Below the pieces are notes generated by a model that was not told the DNA's origin, ran no database searches, and was given only the letters and a program-made list of their open reading frames with translations. 64,000 nt of DNA from an uncultured Chitinophagaceae bacterium (GTDB lineage Bacteria > Bacteroidota > Bacteroidia > Chitinophagales > Chitinophagaceae): NCBI GenBank assembly GCA_937907395.1, contig CALCII010000013.1, forward strand, positions 496,001 through 560,000, written 5' to 3'. A program made the translations under genes and the position numbers. The stretch's first letter is position 1; each line of letters starts with the position of its first letter. Positions 17,127 to 24,424 of this stretch are shown here, one piece after another.

Positions 17127-17852
17127 TTATAACCGGATGGCTGTTTCGAGTGCAATCTCCATCATGGGTAAAAGTGATTTCTCCCGTTGGTCTGCCGAAA
17201 TCTGTTCATGTGTGGGAATGATATCAGAAACAGTAAGTAAGGTGGCCGCATTTTTGCCAAGATGTTGTGCATTGGCAAATAAAGAGAAGGCTTCCATTTC
17301 CACAGCCAGGCAATGATGCTTCTGTGCAACAGCAGGAACTTCTTTGTCTTTGCGGTAGAAGATATCGCTGGAGTGGATAGCACCGGTTCTGAGTTTGGGA
17401 TGCGATGGATTTGCATCATGAAGTTCTTTCGCAGTTTGATTGATTACATTAAAGGCTTTGCCCTGGTGTTTGATGCTGTCGCCTTCAATGCCCCATGCAT
17501 ATTTTGCAAAAGTGGATTCGCTGGCTGCAATATCTACATTGAATAAATCAAACAACTGAAGTTCGGTTGAGTAAGCACCACAGGTACCGATGCGGATGAT
17601 AGTATCCACTTCGTATTCGGTAAACAATTCAAAGGAATAAATACCAATGGAAGGACAACCCATTCCACTGGCACCTACAGTTACTTCTTTTCCTTTATAA
17701 GTTCCTGTGAAATAAAAGGCATTGCGTGTCTGACTAACCAGTTTGTGATCGGTTAAAAAATTGTCGGCAATGTATTTGGCCCGTAATGGATCTCCTGGCA
17801 TTAATACGGTTTTGGCAATCGAACCTGGCGCAGCGCTGATGTGTACACTCAT
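17127..17852 (-). CDS. deoD: Purine-nucleoside phosphorylase, DeoD type
   Basis: The enzyme splits purine nucleosides with phosphate to base and (deoxy)ribose-1-phosphate. The 241-residue length, the opening PGSIAKTVLMPGDPLRAKYIA, the phosphate and ribose site segments IRIGTCGAY and AVEMEAFSLFANA, and the active-site aspartate in LLTVSDIIPTHEQ match DeoD-type hexameric PNPs. It is set between hutH and hutU on the opposite strand, convergent with hutH and divergent from hutU, so it interrupts the hut genes rather than joining them. Confidence 0.93.
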   Translation of the reverse strand: MSVHISAAPGSIAKTVLMPGDPLRAKYIADNFLTDHKLVSQTRNAFYFTGTYKGKEVTVGASGMGCPSIGIYSFELFTEYEVDTIIRIGTCGAYSTELQLFDLFNVDIAASESTFAKYAWGIEGDSIKHQGKAFNVINQTAKELHDANPSHPKLRTGAIHSSDIFYRKDKEVPAVAQKHHCLAVEMEAFSLFANAQHLGKNAATLLTVSDIIPTHEQISADQREKSLLPMMEIALETAIRL

Positions 17853-17881
17853 TGAGAAATTGTTAAGCGTTTAAGGTATGG

Positions 17882-17896
17882 AATCATTTAATGATT
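17882..17896. promoter_or_regulatory. Inverted repeat AATCATTTAATGATT in the deoD/hutU divergent region
   Basis: AATCATT and AATGATT form a 7-bp perfect inverted repeat around one central base, 30 bp before the deoD ATG and 54 bp before hutU. It could be an operator for one or both genes. It is AT-rich, so a chance origin is possible. Confidence 0.3.
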
Positions 17897-17950
17897 AAAC
17901 AAAAAGTAAACGGTAAATCTATAAAAAAATAACTGATTAAAACAAGAATT

Positions 17951-19711
17951 ATGAATACGATTGCTGGAAAATATGATCCCGTTAAATACAAAACACCCAC
18001 CGGTGCTCAATTGAATTGCAAGGGATGGGTGCAGGAAGCCGCATTGAGAATGTTGTTGAACAATCTCAATCCCGAAGTGGCAGAGCGTCCCGATGATTTG
18101 ATTGTATATGGCGGAAGAGGAAAAGCGGCACGCAATTTTGAAGCACTGGACCAGATGATTCAAGGATTAAAAATCCTTGAAAACGATGAATCATTATTGA
18201 TCCAGAGCGGTAAGCCGGTAGGCATCTTAAAAACACATCCTGATGCACCACGTGTATTAATCAGCAATAGTCAGTTGGTTCCTAACTGGGCCAACTGGAA
18301 ACATTTTGAAGAACTGGAGAAGAAAGGGTTGATGATGTATGGGCAAATGACAGCCGGCAGTTGGATCTATATTGGCTCACAGGGAATTGTACAGGGAACG
18401 TATGAAACCTATGCAGCCATTGCCGATAAACATTTCGGTGGCACATTAAAAGGTACACTGAATGTAACAGCCGGATTAGGCGGTATGGGTGGGGCTCAGC
18501 CATTAGCCATTACTATGAATGAAGGAGTGGCGCTTATTGCCGAAGTGGAAGAATGGCGCATCGATAAACGTATTGAAACTAAATACCTTGATGAGAAGTA
18601 TATGAGTATTGATGAAGCCATCAATGCGGCTGTTCATTACCGTAAGGAAGGCATAGCACGTAGCATTGGAGTGGTATGCAATGCCATTCACCTGCTGGAC
18701 CACCTGATCTCACGGGATATCATACCCGATACACTTACTGATCAAACCAGTGCTCATGATCCGTTAATAGGTTACATACCGCATACACTCAGCAATGAAG
18801 CAGCCAATGAACTGCGTACCAAGGATCCGGATCATTACCTCCAGCTCAGCTATGAGAGCATGTACCTGCACGTTCAGCTCATGTTGCAACTGATGGACAA
18901 AGGCGCTATCACATTTGATTATGGAAACAATATAAGAGCAAGAGCCGATGAATTTGAGAAGCAGCATGCAGAGAGCCTAAAGCAAAAGGCAGATAGCAAC
19001 TGGCATTCAGCATTCAGCATTGAGCACTCAGCTTTGAACCGGTGTTTCGATTTTCCCGGCTTTGTTCCTGCCTATATCCGTCCTTTATTCTGCGAGGGAA
19101 AAGGTCCCTTCCGCTGGGCTGCATTAAGTGGCGACCCGGCAGATATTGCTGCCACAGATGAACTCATTATGAATATGTTTCCGGAGAACAAAGGAATGAT
19201 CCGATGGATGCAGATGGCGAAAGAAAAGATTGCCTTCCAGGGATTGCCCGCACGAATCTGTTGGTTAGGACAAGGGGAGCGTGAAAAAGCAGGGTTAGCA
19301 TTTAATGAACTCGTAAGAACCGGAAAAGTGAAAGCCCCGATTGTGATAGGCCGTGATCACCTGGATACAGGAAGCGTGGCAAGTCCCAACCGGGAAACAG
19401 AAGCCATGCTGGATGGTAGTGATGCCGTGGCCGATTGGCCCATACTCAATGCATTGGTGAATACAGCAGGTGGTGCCAGTTGGGTGAGTCTGCATCATGG
19501 CGGAGGAGTAGGAATGGGGTACAGTATTCATGCCGGTATGGTGATTGTTGCAGATGGTACCGATGCAGCTGCTGCACGTTTAGCTCGTGTGCTCCGTAAT
19601 GATCCGGGCATGGGGGTGATACGTCATGCCGATGCAGGATATGAATTGGCGAAGGAAAAAGCGATCCAGAATCATTTGGATTTGACTGATAGGTTAAGTA
19701 GATGTTTGTGA
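17951..19711 (+). CDS. hutU: Urocanate hydratase with an extra internal segment
   Basis: HutU hydrates urocanate to imidazolonepropionate using tightly bound NAD+. The 586-residue protein has the family hallmarks YGGRGKAARNFEA, GGLGGMGGAQPLA (given here in part as seen near 175), GNNIRARA, DFPGFVPAYIRPLFCEGKGPFRW (in part) and VSLHHGGGVGMGYS. It is about 30 residues longer than usual. The surplus lies between FDYGNNIR and FDFPGF (DNA about 18930-19045), where about 36 residues replace about 11, and that DNA contains a heptamer tandem repeat. All catalytic regions are intact, so it is probably functional. It is divergent from deoD. Confidence 0.95.
   Translation: MNTIAGKYDPVKYKTPTGAQLNCKGWVQEAALRMLLNNLNPEVAERPDDLIVYGGRGKAARNFEALDQMIQGLKILENDESLLIQSGKPVGILKTHPDAPRVLISNSQLVPNWANWKHFEELEKKGLMMYGQMTAGSWIYIGSQGIVQGTYETYAAIADKHFGGTLKGTLNVTAGLGGMGGAQPLAITMNEGVALIAEVEEWRIDKRIETKYLDEKYMSIDEAINAAVHYRKEGIARSIGVVCNAIHLLDHLISRDIIPDTLTDQTSAHDPLIGYIPHTLSNEAANELRTKDPDHYLQLSYESMYLHVQLMLQLMDKGAITFDYGNNIRARADEFEKQHAESLKQKADSNWHSAFSIEHSALNRCFDFPGFVPAYIRPLFCEGKGPFRWAALSGDPADIAATDELIMNMFPENKGMIRWMQMAKEKIAFQGLPARICWLGQGEREKAGLAFNELVRTGKVKAPIVIGRDHLDTGSVASPNRETEAMLDGSDAVADWPILNALVNTAGGASWVSLHHGGGVGMGYSIHAGMVIVADGTDAAAARLARVLRNDPGMGVIRHADAGYELAKEKAIQNHLDLTDRLSRCL
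19003..19030 (+). repeat. Heptamer tandem repeat inside hutU
   Basis: Four 7-base units read GCATTCA, GCATTCA, GCATTGA, GCACTCA. They encode part of the extra segment of HutU. Seven is not a multiple of three, so gain or loss of one unit would shift the frame. Confidence 0.8.
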
Positions 19712-19761
19712 ATTATGAAATAAATTGGTATGTATTAGAGATTACGATGCAAAAGTATTAA

Positions 19762-19824
19762 TATCGCCTATTTAATAGATAAATTTAAATTATCGTATTT
19801 TTAATCGATAATTTTGATTTATCG
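19762..19824. promoter_or_regulatory. Three operator-like TATCG units at exact 29-bp spacing
   Basis: TATCG begins at 19762, 19791 and 19820, precisely 29 bp apart. In the first two units a facing half-site follows at 10-11 bp (GATA at 19778 and CGATA at 19806), so each is an imperfect inverted repeat of about 20 bp. The third TATCG lies between the -33 and -7 boxes of the satD-like promoter. The arrangement suggests cooperative binding of a regulator on one face of the helix. Confidence 0.6.
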
Positions 19825-19843
19825 CCTTTTTATACTATTTTTG
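19812..19843 (+). promoter_or_regulatory. Promoter of the satD-like/DUF3307 operon
   Basis: TTTTG at 19812-19816 and TATTTTTG at 19836-19843 (TAnnTTTG) are separated by 19 bp. Transcription should start near 19847, leaving a leader of roughly a dozen bases before the ATG at 19860. Confidence 0.65.
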
Positions 19844-19859
19844 GCGTAAATCTTTAAAA

Positions 19860-20465
19860 ATGTCTATAGGGGCAGCGTTAACGGCAGACATTGTAAATTC
19901 AACAATCCTTAGTCCGAGGTTGCATCAGACTTTGATTAGTTCAATATCATCAATTCTGAAACCGAGTAAATTAGAGTTTTATAGGGGTGATAGTTTTCAA
20001 GCATTAATAGTAAAGCCTGAAGGGGCATTAAAGGAAGCTTTACAAGTTCGTTTAGCTGCAAAGAAAATTGGAATAGCACATGATGTTAGAATAAGTATCG
20101 GAATTGGAGAAGTTCGGGCAGGGTTAAAAAATCTTAGTATTTCAAATGATGAGGCATTTGTAATTTCAGGCAGGAATTTTGACCAGTTGGCAAAAACAAA
20201 TAGCCGACTAATAATAAGTTGTTCTGATAATGCAGTAAATCATGGGCTGCGCACGATTTCATATTTTGTGGATTACCTTTTTAAGGATTTGTCAACAAGA
20301 CAAGCGGAGGTTTTTTCTGAACTATTGAAAGATCATACGCAAACTGAGGTCTCACAGATATTAAAAAAATCTCAATCGACTATTAGTAAACATGTACAAG
20401 CTGGTGGATGGAATGAATTGTTGAAAATCTTAGATGAATATCAGAACCTTATTTCAATTATTTAA
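19860..20465 (+). CDS. SatD-like protein: cyclase-like domain plus helix-turn-helix
   Basis: This 201-residue protein resembles the SatD family (named from the acid-tolerance sat operon of streptococci; function unknown). Residues 1-130 look like a nucleotide-cyclase-type fold (LTADIVNST, FYRGDSFQALI, RISIGIGEV), but I cannot identify a full set of catalytic residues. Residues 143-185 form a helix-turn-helix (LSTRQAEVFSELL..TQTEVSQILKKSQSTISKHV), so it probably binds DNA, perhaps the TATCG units in its own promoter. The DUF3307 gene follows 1 bp after its stop. Sampled 60-base lines here are 30-37% G+C against 50% in a sampled hutU line, which hints at transfer. Confidence 0.75.
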   Translation: MSIGAALTADIVNSTILSPRLHQTLISSISSILKPSKLEFYRGDSFQALIVKPEGALKEALQVRLAAKKIGIAHDVRISIGIGEVRAGLKNLSISNDEAFVISGRNFDQLAKTNSRLIISCSDNAVNHGLRTISYFVDYLFKDLSTRQAEVFSELLKDHTQTEVSQILKKSQSTISKHVQAGGWNELLKILDEYQNLISII

Positions 20466-20466
20466 T

Positions 20467-21171
20467 ATGGAAATCATTTGGTTGACTAAGATATTGCTAT
20501 CGCACTTGGTGGCAGATTTTCTGCTTCAAACTAAAAAATGGATTAAGGATCGTAAGGAGAAACATTTTTTATCCCAGTATCTTTATTATCATTCATTTAT
20601 TGCAGGGATTACTACATGGGTGTTACTGGGATGGAGCTATTGGGGAGTGGCATTGGCAATATTTATAACACATACGCTGATTGATGGATGGAAATCGTAT
20701 AAGAACGATACGGCAAAATACTTTTTAATTGATCAGAGTTTACATGTTCTAGTTATTATCTTATGTTGGTGGAGTACATTTTATAAAATAAACGATATAG
20801 GTTTAAACTGGGATGAGCTGAATCGAAATCCATCATTCTGGGTTTTGACTACTGGTTTTTTCTTTTTGACATGGCCATCCGGATACTTAATCGGCTACCT
20901 TACAAAAAAATGGAATAATGACCTAAATAAAGCAGAAAGCTTAGTAAATGCAGGAATGTGGATAGGTATTATAGAGAGAATATTGATTTTAATACTCGTG
21001 GTTAAAAGCCAATATGAAGCTTTAGGGCTGCTAATAGCAGCAAAAAGTATTATCCGGTTTAGCGAAAAGGATATAACTGAGCGAAGAACAGAATATCTAT
21101 TAATTGGTACATTAATAAGTATTTTAATCGCAGTAATTATAGGGCTTTTCATCAAGGTGATAATATTATGA
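20467..21171 (+). CDS. DUF3307 membrane protein
   Basis: This 234-residue protein has about six hydrophobic segments and the DUF3307 hallmarks: SHLVADFLLQTKKW near the N-terminus, YYHSFIAG, and THTLIDGWKSY. The histidine and aspartate residues in membrane helices could bind metal, but no activity is known. ATG 20467 is chosen because it starts the conserved MEIIWLTKILLSHLVADF; a further-upstream ATG would overlap the satD-like gene. The two genes are effectively fused in transcription (1-bp gap), a pairing I recall from other Bacteroidota. It shares the low G+C of its partner. Confidence 0.8.
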   Translation: MEIIWLTKILLSHLVADFLLQTKKWIKDRKEKHFLSQYLYYHSFIAGITTWVLLGWSYWGVALAIFITHTLIDGWKSYKNDTAKYFLIDQSLHVLVIILCWWSTFYKINDIGLNWDELNRNPSFWVLTTGFFFLTWPSGYLIGYLTKKWNNDLNKAESLVNAGMWIGIIERILILILVVKSQYEALGLLIAAKSIIRFSEKDITERRTEYLLIGTLISILIAVIIGLFIKVIIL

Positions 21172-21284
21172 ACTCAATATGTTCTTTGGGGTAAAAGAAA
21201 TGATAAGCGGTGTTTTACCCTGATCGGATTTTGGCTGACTTCTTTTGCTATTGTTATTTTTAACTCATAATAAAGCCACCAATT

Positions 21285-22397
21285 ATGAGACGCATCTCTT
21301 TTTCCTTTTTCCTTTTCACTTTCATTGCCCTTTATTCCAATGCACAATTAATACGATTGCCCGATGCTGGTGTCAACTACAAATGCAAAACAGGCCGGCA
21401 TATAGGTATGACGGATATTGATGTGAAATGGAATTCGCCGGGTGTAAAAGGACGGGAAGGAAAAATATGGGGCACCGATGTGGCGCCTTATGGTTTCACT
21501 GTGCTGGGCTATGGTTCTACTGTGGAATCGCCCTGGAGAGCCGGTGCCGATGAGAGTACCACCATTTCTTTTTCAACCGATGTGATGATCAACGGTGTTC
21601 AGCTGCCTGCAGGAACTTATGGATTCTTTATTGCTTTATATCCCGACTCCTGTACGCTGATCTTTAATAAAAATACTTCGGGTTGGGGAAGTTATTTCTA
21701 CAACAGTAAACTGGATGTGCTGCGGGTAAACACAAGACAACAAAAGAATCAACCGGTGAGCAAAGAGCGGCTGGAATATACATTCAGCAACCAAACACCT
21801 CAATCGGTGGAACTGGCGCTGGAATGGGAAAAATGGCGCATACCCTTTACCGTTAGTGTCGACCTGGTGCAGACAAGCCTCAAAGAAATTCAGGCGCAAC
21901 TGAGTGGGGAAATGGGATTTGATCCGCCCAGTTTGGTTACAGCTGCTTCCTGGTGTTTGCAGCATAATGTCAATTTTGAGCAGGCGCTCCATTGGGTGAA
22001 TGTGGCAACCGATCCTAATTTCGGCGGCGTGAAAACATTCAATGCACTGAATACAAAAGCCGGACTACTTGCAAAGCTTAATCGTCAGAAAGAAGCAGAT
22101 GAAGTGATGAAGACTGCTATGGAAGTGGCCACCGTGCTGGAAATGCATGGCTACGGCAGACAACTGCTTGCTCAAAACCGTGTGAAAGAAGCTATGGAAG
22201 TGTTTCAGAAAAATTTCCAGAAATACAAAGGGGCATGGCCAACCAATGCGGGTTTGATGCGTGGATATTCGGCATCAGGAGACTTGAAGAAGGCATTAGA
22301 GCATGCACGCCTTGCATTGGCGCAAGCGCCTGATGAAGGAAGTAAAAAAACGATTGAGGGTGCTATTCAGAAATTATTATCGGGACAACCGTTGTAA
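21285..22397 (+). CDS. DUF2911 secreted protein with TPR-like C-terminus
   Basis: This 370-residue protein starts with a signal peptide (MRRISFSFFLFTFIALYSNAQ). Residues 25-190 match DUF2911: ITDIDVKWNSPGVKGR-type strand (seen as MTDIDVKWNSPGVKGR), IWGTDVAPYGF, WRAGADESTTISFS and LPAGTYGFFI. The remainder is helical with tetratricopeptide character (ALNTKAGLLAKLNRQKEAD, LMRGYSASGDLKKALEHA). It is common in Bacteroidota, of unknown role and probably periplasmic. It is followed 38 bp later by a DinB-like gene on the same strand. Confidence 0.85.
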   Translation: MRRISFSFFLFTFIALYSNAQLIRLPDAGVNYKCKTGRHIGMTDIDVKWNSPGVKGREGKIWGTDVAPYGFTVLGYGSTVESPWRAGADESTTISFSTDVMINGVQLPAGTYGFFIALYPDSCTLIFNKNTSGWGSYFYNSKLDVLRVNTRQQKNQPVSKERLEYTFSNQTPQSVELALEWEKWRIPFTVSVDLVQTSLKEIQAQLSGEMGFDPPSLVTAASWCLQHNVNFEQALHWVNVATDPNFGGVKTFNALNTKAGLLAKLNRQKEADEVMKTAMEVATVLEMHGYGRQLLAQNRVKEAMEVFQKNFQKYKGAWPTNAGLMRGYSASGDLKKALEHARLALAQAPDEGSKKTIEGAIQKLLSGQPL

Positions 22398-22435
22398 TAA
22401 AAACAGAAGTACCTTTCCTTTCTAAATAACCGGTT

Positions 22436-22897
22436 ATGGCATTACCCAGCATATTTGAAAAAGAAGTAACAGATCAGTTTGTTCATCGTATTCACCAATT
22501 AACGCCCGGCTCTCAACCGCTGTGGGGTAAAATGAACGTGGCTCAAATGTTGGCACATTGTTGTGTTTCTTATGAATATGAGTATGAGCCTGAAAAATAC
22601 AAGCCTGCTCCATTTCTGTTGAAAATGTTATTGCGGCTGTTTCTCAAATCAACCATAACAGGAGAGAAACCATACAAGCACAACCTGGGTACAAGTCCCG
22701 ATTTCAAAGTAGCCCCTGAAAAAGATTTTGAATACGAACGAAACAGACTGATTGGTTTTGTTGAGAAAACCTGTTCGTTAGGCGCTGCTCATTTTGAAAA
22801 CAAAGACTCACATTCATTTGGTAAACTCAAAGCAGTGGAATGGAACAACCTGTTTTATAAACACCTGGATCATCATCTGCGGCAGTTTGGGGTGTAG
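22436..22897 (+). CDS. DinB-like / DUF1569 protein
   Basis: This 153-residue cytosolic protein has the four-helix DinB/YfiT-like fold of the DUF1569 family. The opening helix and MNVAQMLAHCCVSYEY give the first metal-ligand histidine, and the C-terminal WNNLFYKHLDHHLRQFG supplies the paired histidines. Family members bind a divalent metal and some act as thiol transferases, but no substrate is known for this group. Its stop lies 6 bp from the convergent AraC-type gene stop. It may be cotranscribed with the DUF2911 gene. Confidence 0.8.
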   Translation: MALPSIFEKEVTDQFVHRIHQLTPGSQPLWGKMNVAQMLAHCCVSYEYEYEPEKYKPAPFLLKMLLRLFLKSTITGEKPYKHNLGTSPDFKVAPEKDFEYERNRLIGFVEKTCSLGAAHFENKDSHSFGKLKAVEWNNLFYKHLDHHLRQFGV

Positions 22898-22902
22898 ATT
22901 TT

Positions 22903-23745
22903 TTATGATTGATAATAGCCTTCACTTAATCCAAAACTTCGTTCCGGGGCTTTGTCTTCTATTTCATGAAATGAAGTGGGAGTAAGGCCTGTAAAATCTT
23001 TGTACTCTTTTGCAAGATGCTGGTAGTCGTGATAGTTGCATTCAAGCGCTATGCGAAGCCAGTCCATTCCGGGGTTTGAATTTTTCAGGCGGAACGCTTT
23101 GTCGAATCTTATAATCCGTTCAAAGAGTTTGGGATTCACACCGGTTCTCTCTTTAAACTTTCGTTCCAGTTGTTTGGTGCTGAGGTAAGCCTCTTTTGCC
23201 AATTGATGCAGGGAGTAATCCTGGTTGTCCTTTAATAAAATCATACAGGCATCGTCAACCGGTAATTTCTCTTTTTTTACTTTCTTAATCAACTGCCGTA
23301 TGAAGTTATTGGCAACTTCAATCATATCATCATAATTATCTGCATGATACAGTTGTTCATTGGTGTTTCTGATTTCGGTTGAGAAATAAGTTTCTGCATC
23401 CAGGTACTGGTTGGTAAGTTCACTTGCGTGAATTCCGGTTAAACGATAGAGTGCACCCGGGTTAAAAATGATTTGAAACACAAGAAAATTATGACTGATC
23501 AACCGGTTGGTCACTTCGGTGAATTGTCCGTATAATACTACCGGAACATTTTTTATAATCTTACCACTGTTTTTATATTCCACCGTTTCTGTGTCGTAGG
23601 GATAAAATGCCAGGCATTGTTCCGGCCGGGGAGGATATGCTTTAAAAGGCACTTCTTGTCCTTTCTCAAAACAGAGATGAACAATACGGTACAGTTGTAC
23701 ATATTCCTGTACATCAGGCGCAGGTATAAAATCTTTGAGCAGCAA
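22903..23745 (-). CDS. AraC family transcriptional regulator
   Basis: This 280-residue regulator has an N-terminal ligand-type domain (KDFIPAPDVQEYVQLYRIVH, then PFKAYPPRPEQCLAFYPYD) and two C-terminal helix-turn-helix motifs (SLHQLAKEAYLSTKQLERKF and WLRIALECNYHDYQHLAKEY). I place the start at a TTG (23745), which yields M-L-L-K-D-F-I-P as in relatives. The frame stays open further upstream to 23961, but those 72 residues overlap the end of the cupin gene and look unnatural. It lies 41 bp downstream of the cupin gene on the same strand, so they may form a unit. The start is uncertain. Confidence 0.85.
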   Translation of the reverse strand: MLLKDFIPAPDVQEYVQLYRIVHLCFEKGQEVPFKAYPPRPEQCLAFYPYDTETVEYKNSGKIIKNVPVVLYGQFTEVTNRLISHNFLVFQIIFNPGALYRLTGIHASELTNQYLDAETYFSTEIRNTNEQLYHADNYDDMIEVANNFIRQLIKKVKKEKLPVDDACMILLKDNQDYSLHQLAKEAYLSTKQLERKFKERTGVNPKLFERIIRFDKAFRLKNSNPGMDWLRIALECNYHDYQHLAKEYKDFTGLTPTSFHEIEDKAPERSFGLSEGYYQS

Positions 23746-23786
23746 CGGCCAGGCAATTTCGGTGATAGGTAAGTTACAAAGATTTA

Positions 23787-24338
23787 TCAGAGCGTCAACG
23801 GCGGACCTACCACTTTCATTCCATGTTCGGCGTGGTATCTGTCCATTTCCTCTTGAGTGGGCCTTTGTTTCAGGCTGTTCATGAGTAAGAAAAACTCTTC
23901 CATTTTTCCGGCAGGTTGCAGGAAGTAGATCATCTTGCCTCTGTCGCTTAATTGAATCCACGTATGAGGGATACCTCTTGGCAAAAAAATGGTTTGTCCG
24001 GCCGTTAATACATGTGTTTCTTTACCCACAACAAAACGGTAGGATCCTTCCGTAACGGTAAAGATCTCGTCCTGTTCAAAATGGATGTGCAGCATCGGTC
24101 CCACCTTGCCAAGGCCTGTGTACTCGAATACAGAAAGTTGCCCGCCTGTATCCTTTGAAGAAATTTTCAAATCGTTGGGGTGAACTCCAAGGAATTTTAC
24201 AACATCGCCAAATCTGGATTTGCCTGCATCTACAATAAAGGGATCTGTTGCAGAAGCAGATTCTTTGTTAGTTGATTTGCCAATGGCGAATGCCGGCGCT
24301 GCCAGCAACGATGAAATTAAAAATTGTTTACGGTGCAT
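23787..24338 (-). CDS. Secreted cupin-domain protein
   Basis: This 183-residue protein has an N-terminal signal sequence (MHRKQFLISSLLAAPAFA) and a single cupin barrel. The metal-site motifs are HIHFEQDEIFTVTEGSYRFVVG (quoted in part; H-x-H-x-E spacing) and the second-motif GIPHTWIQLSD. ATG 24338 is chosen because it begins the signal; an in-frame ATG 81 bp earlier would bury it. The substrate is unknown; such proteins in Bacteroidota are often annotated as quercetinase-like. It is followed by the AraC-type gene. Confidence 0.82.
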   Translation of the reverse strand: MHRKQFLISSLLAAPAFAIGKSTNKESASATDPFIVDAGKSRFGDVVKFLGVHPNDLKISSKDTGGQLSVFEYTGLGKVGPMLHIHFEQDEIFTVTEGSYRFVVGKETHVLTAGQTIFLPRGIPHTWIQLSDRGKMIYFLQPAGKMEEFFLLMNSLKQRPTQEEMDRYHAEHGMKVVGPPLTL

Positions 24339-24424
24339 AGTAAAAGGTTTGAACCGTAAAATTGAAGGAAGGGCTACTATGCTAAGTGGTAAAAAATAGA
24401 CATTTTTAACGGTTGGCAATAGTA

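Noticed and set aside
17951..19711. hutU as a disrupted gene
   Set aside because: The extra segment keeps the frame, and all conserved motifs before and after it are intact.
23746..23961. N-terminal extension of the AraC-type protein by 72 residues
   Set aside because: It overlaps the cupin coding sequence on the same strand, has no family resemblance, and the family's N-terminus begins at the TTG at 23745.
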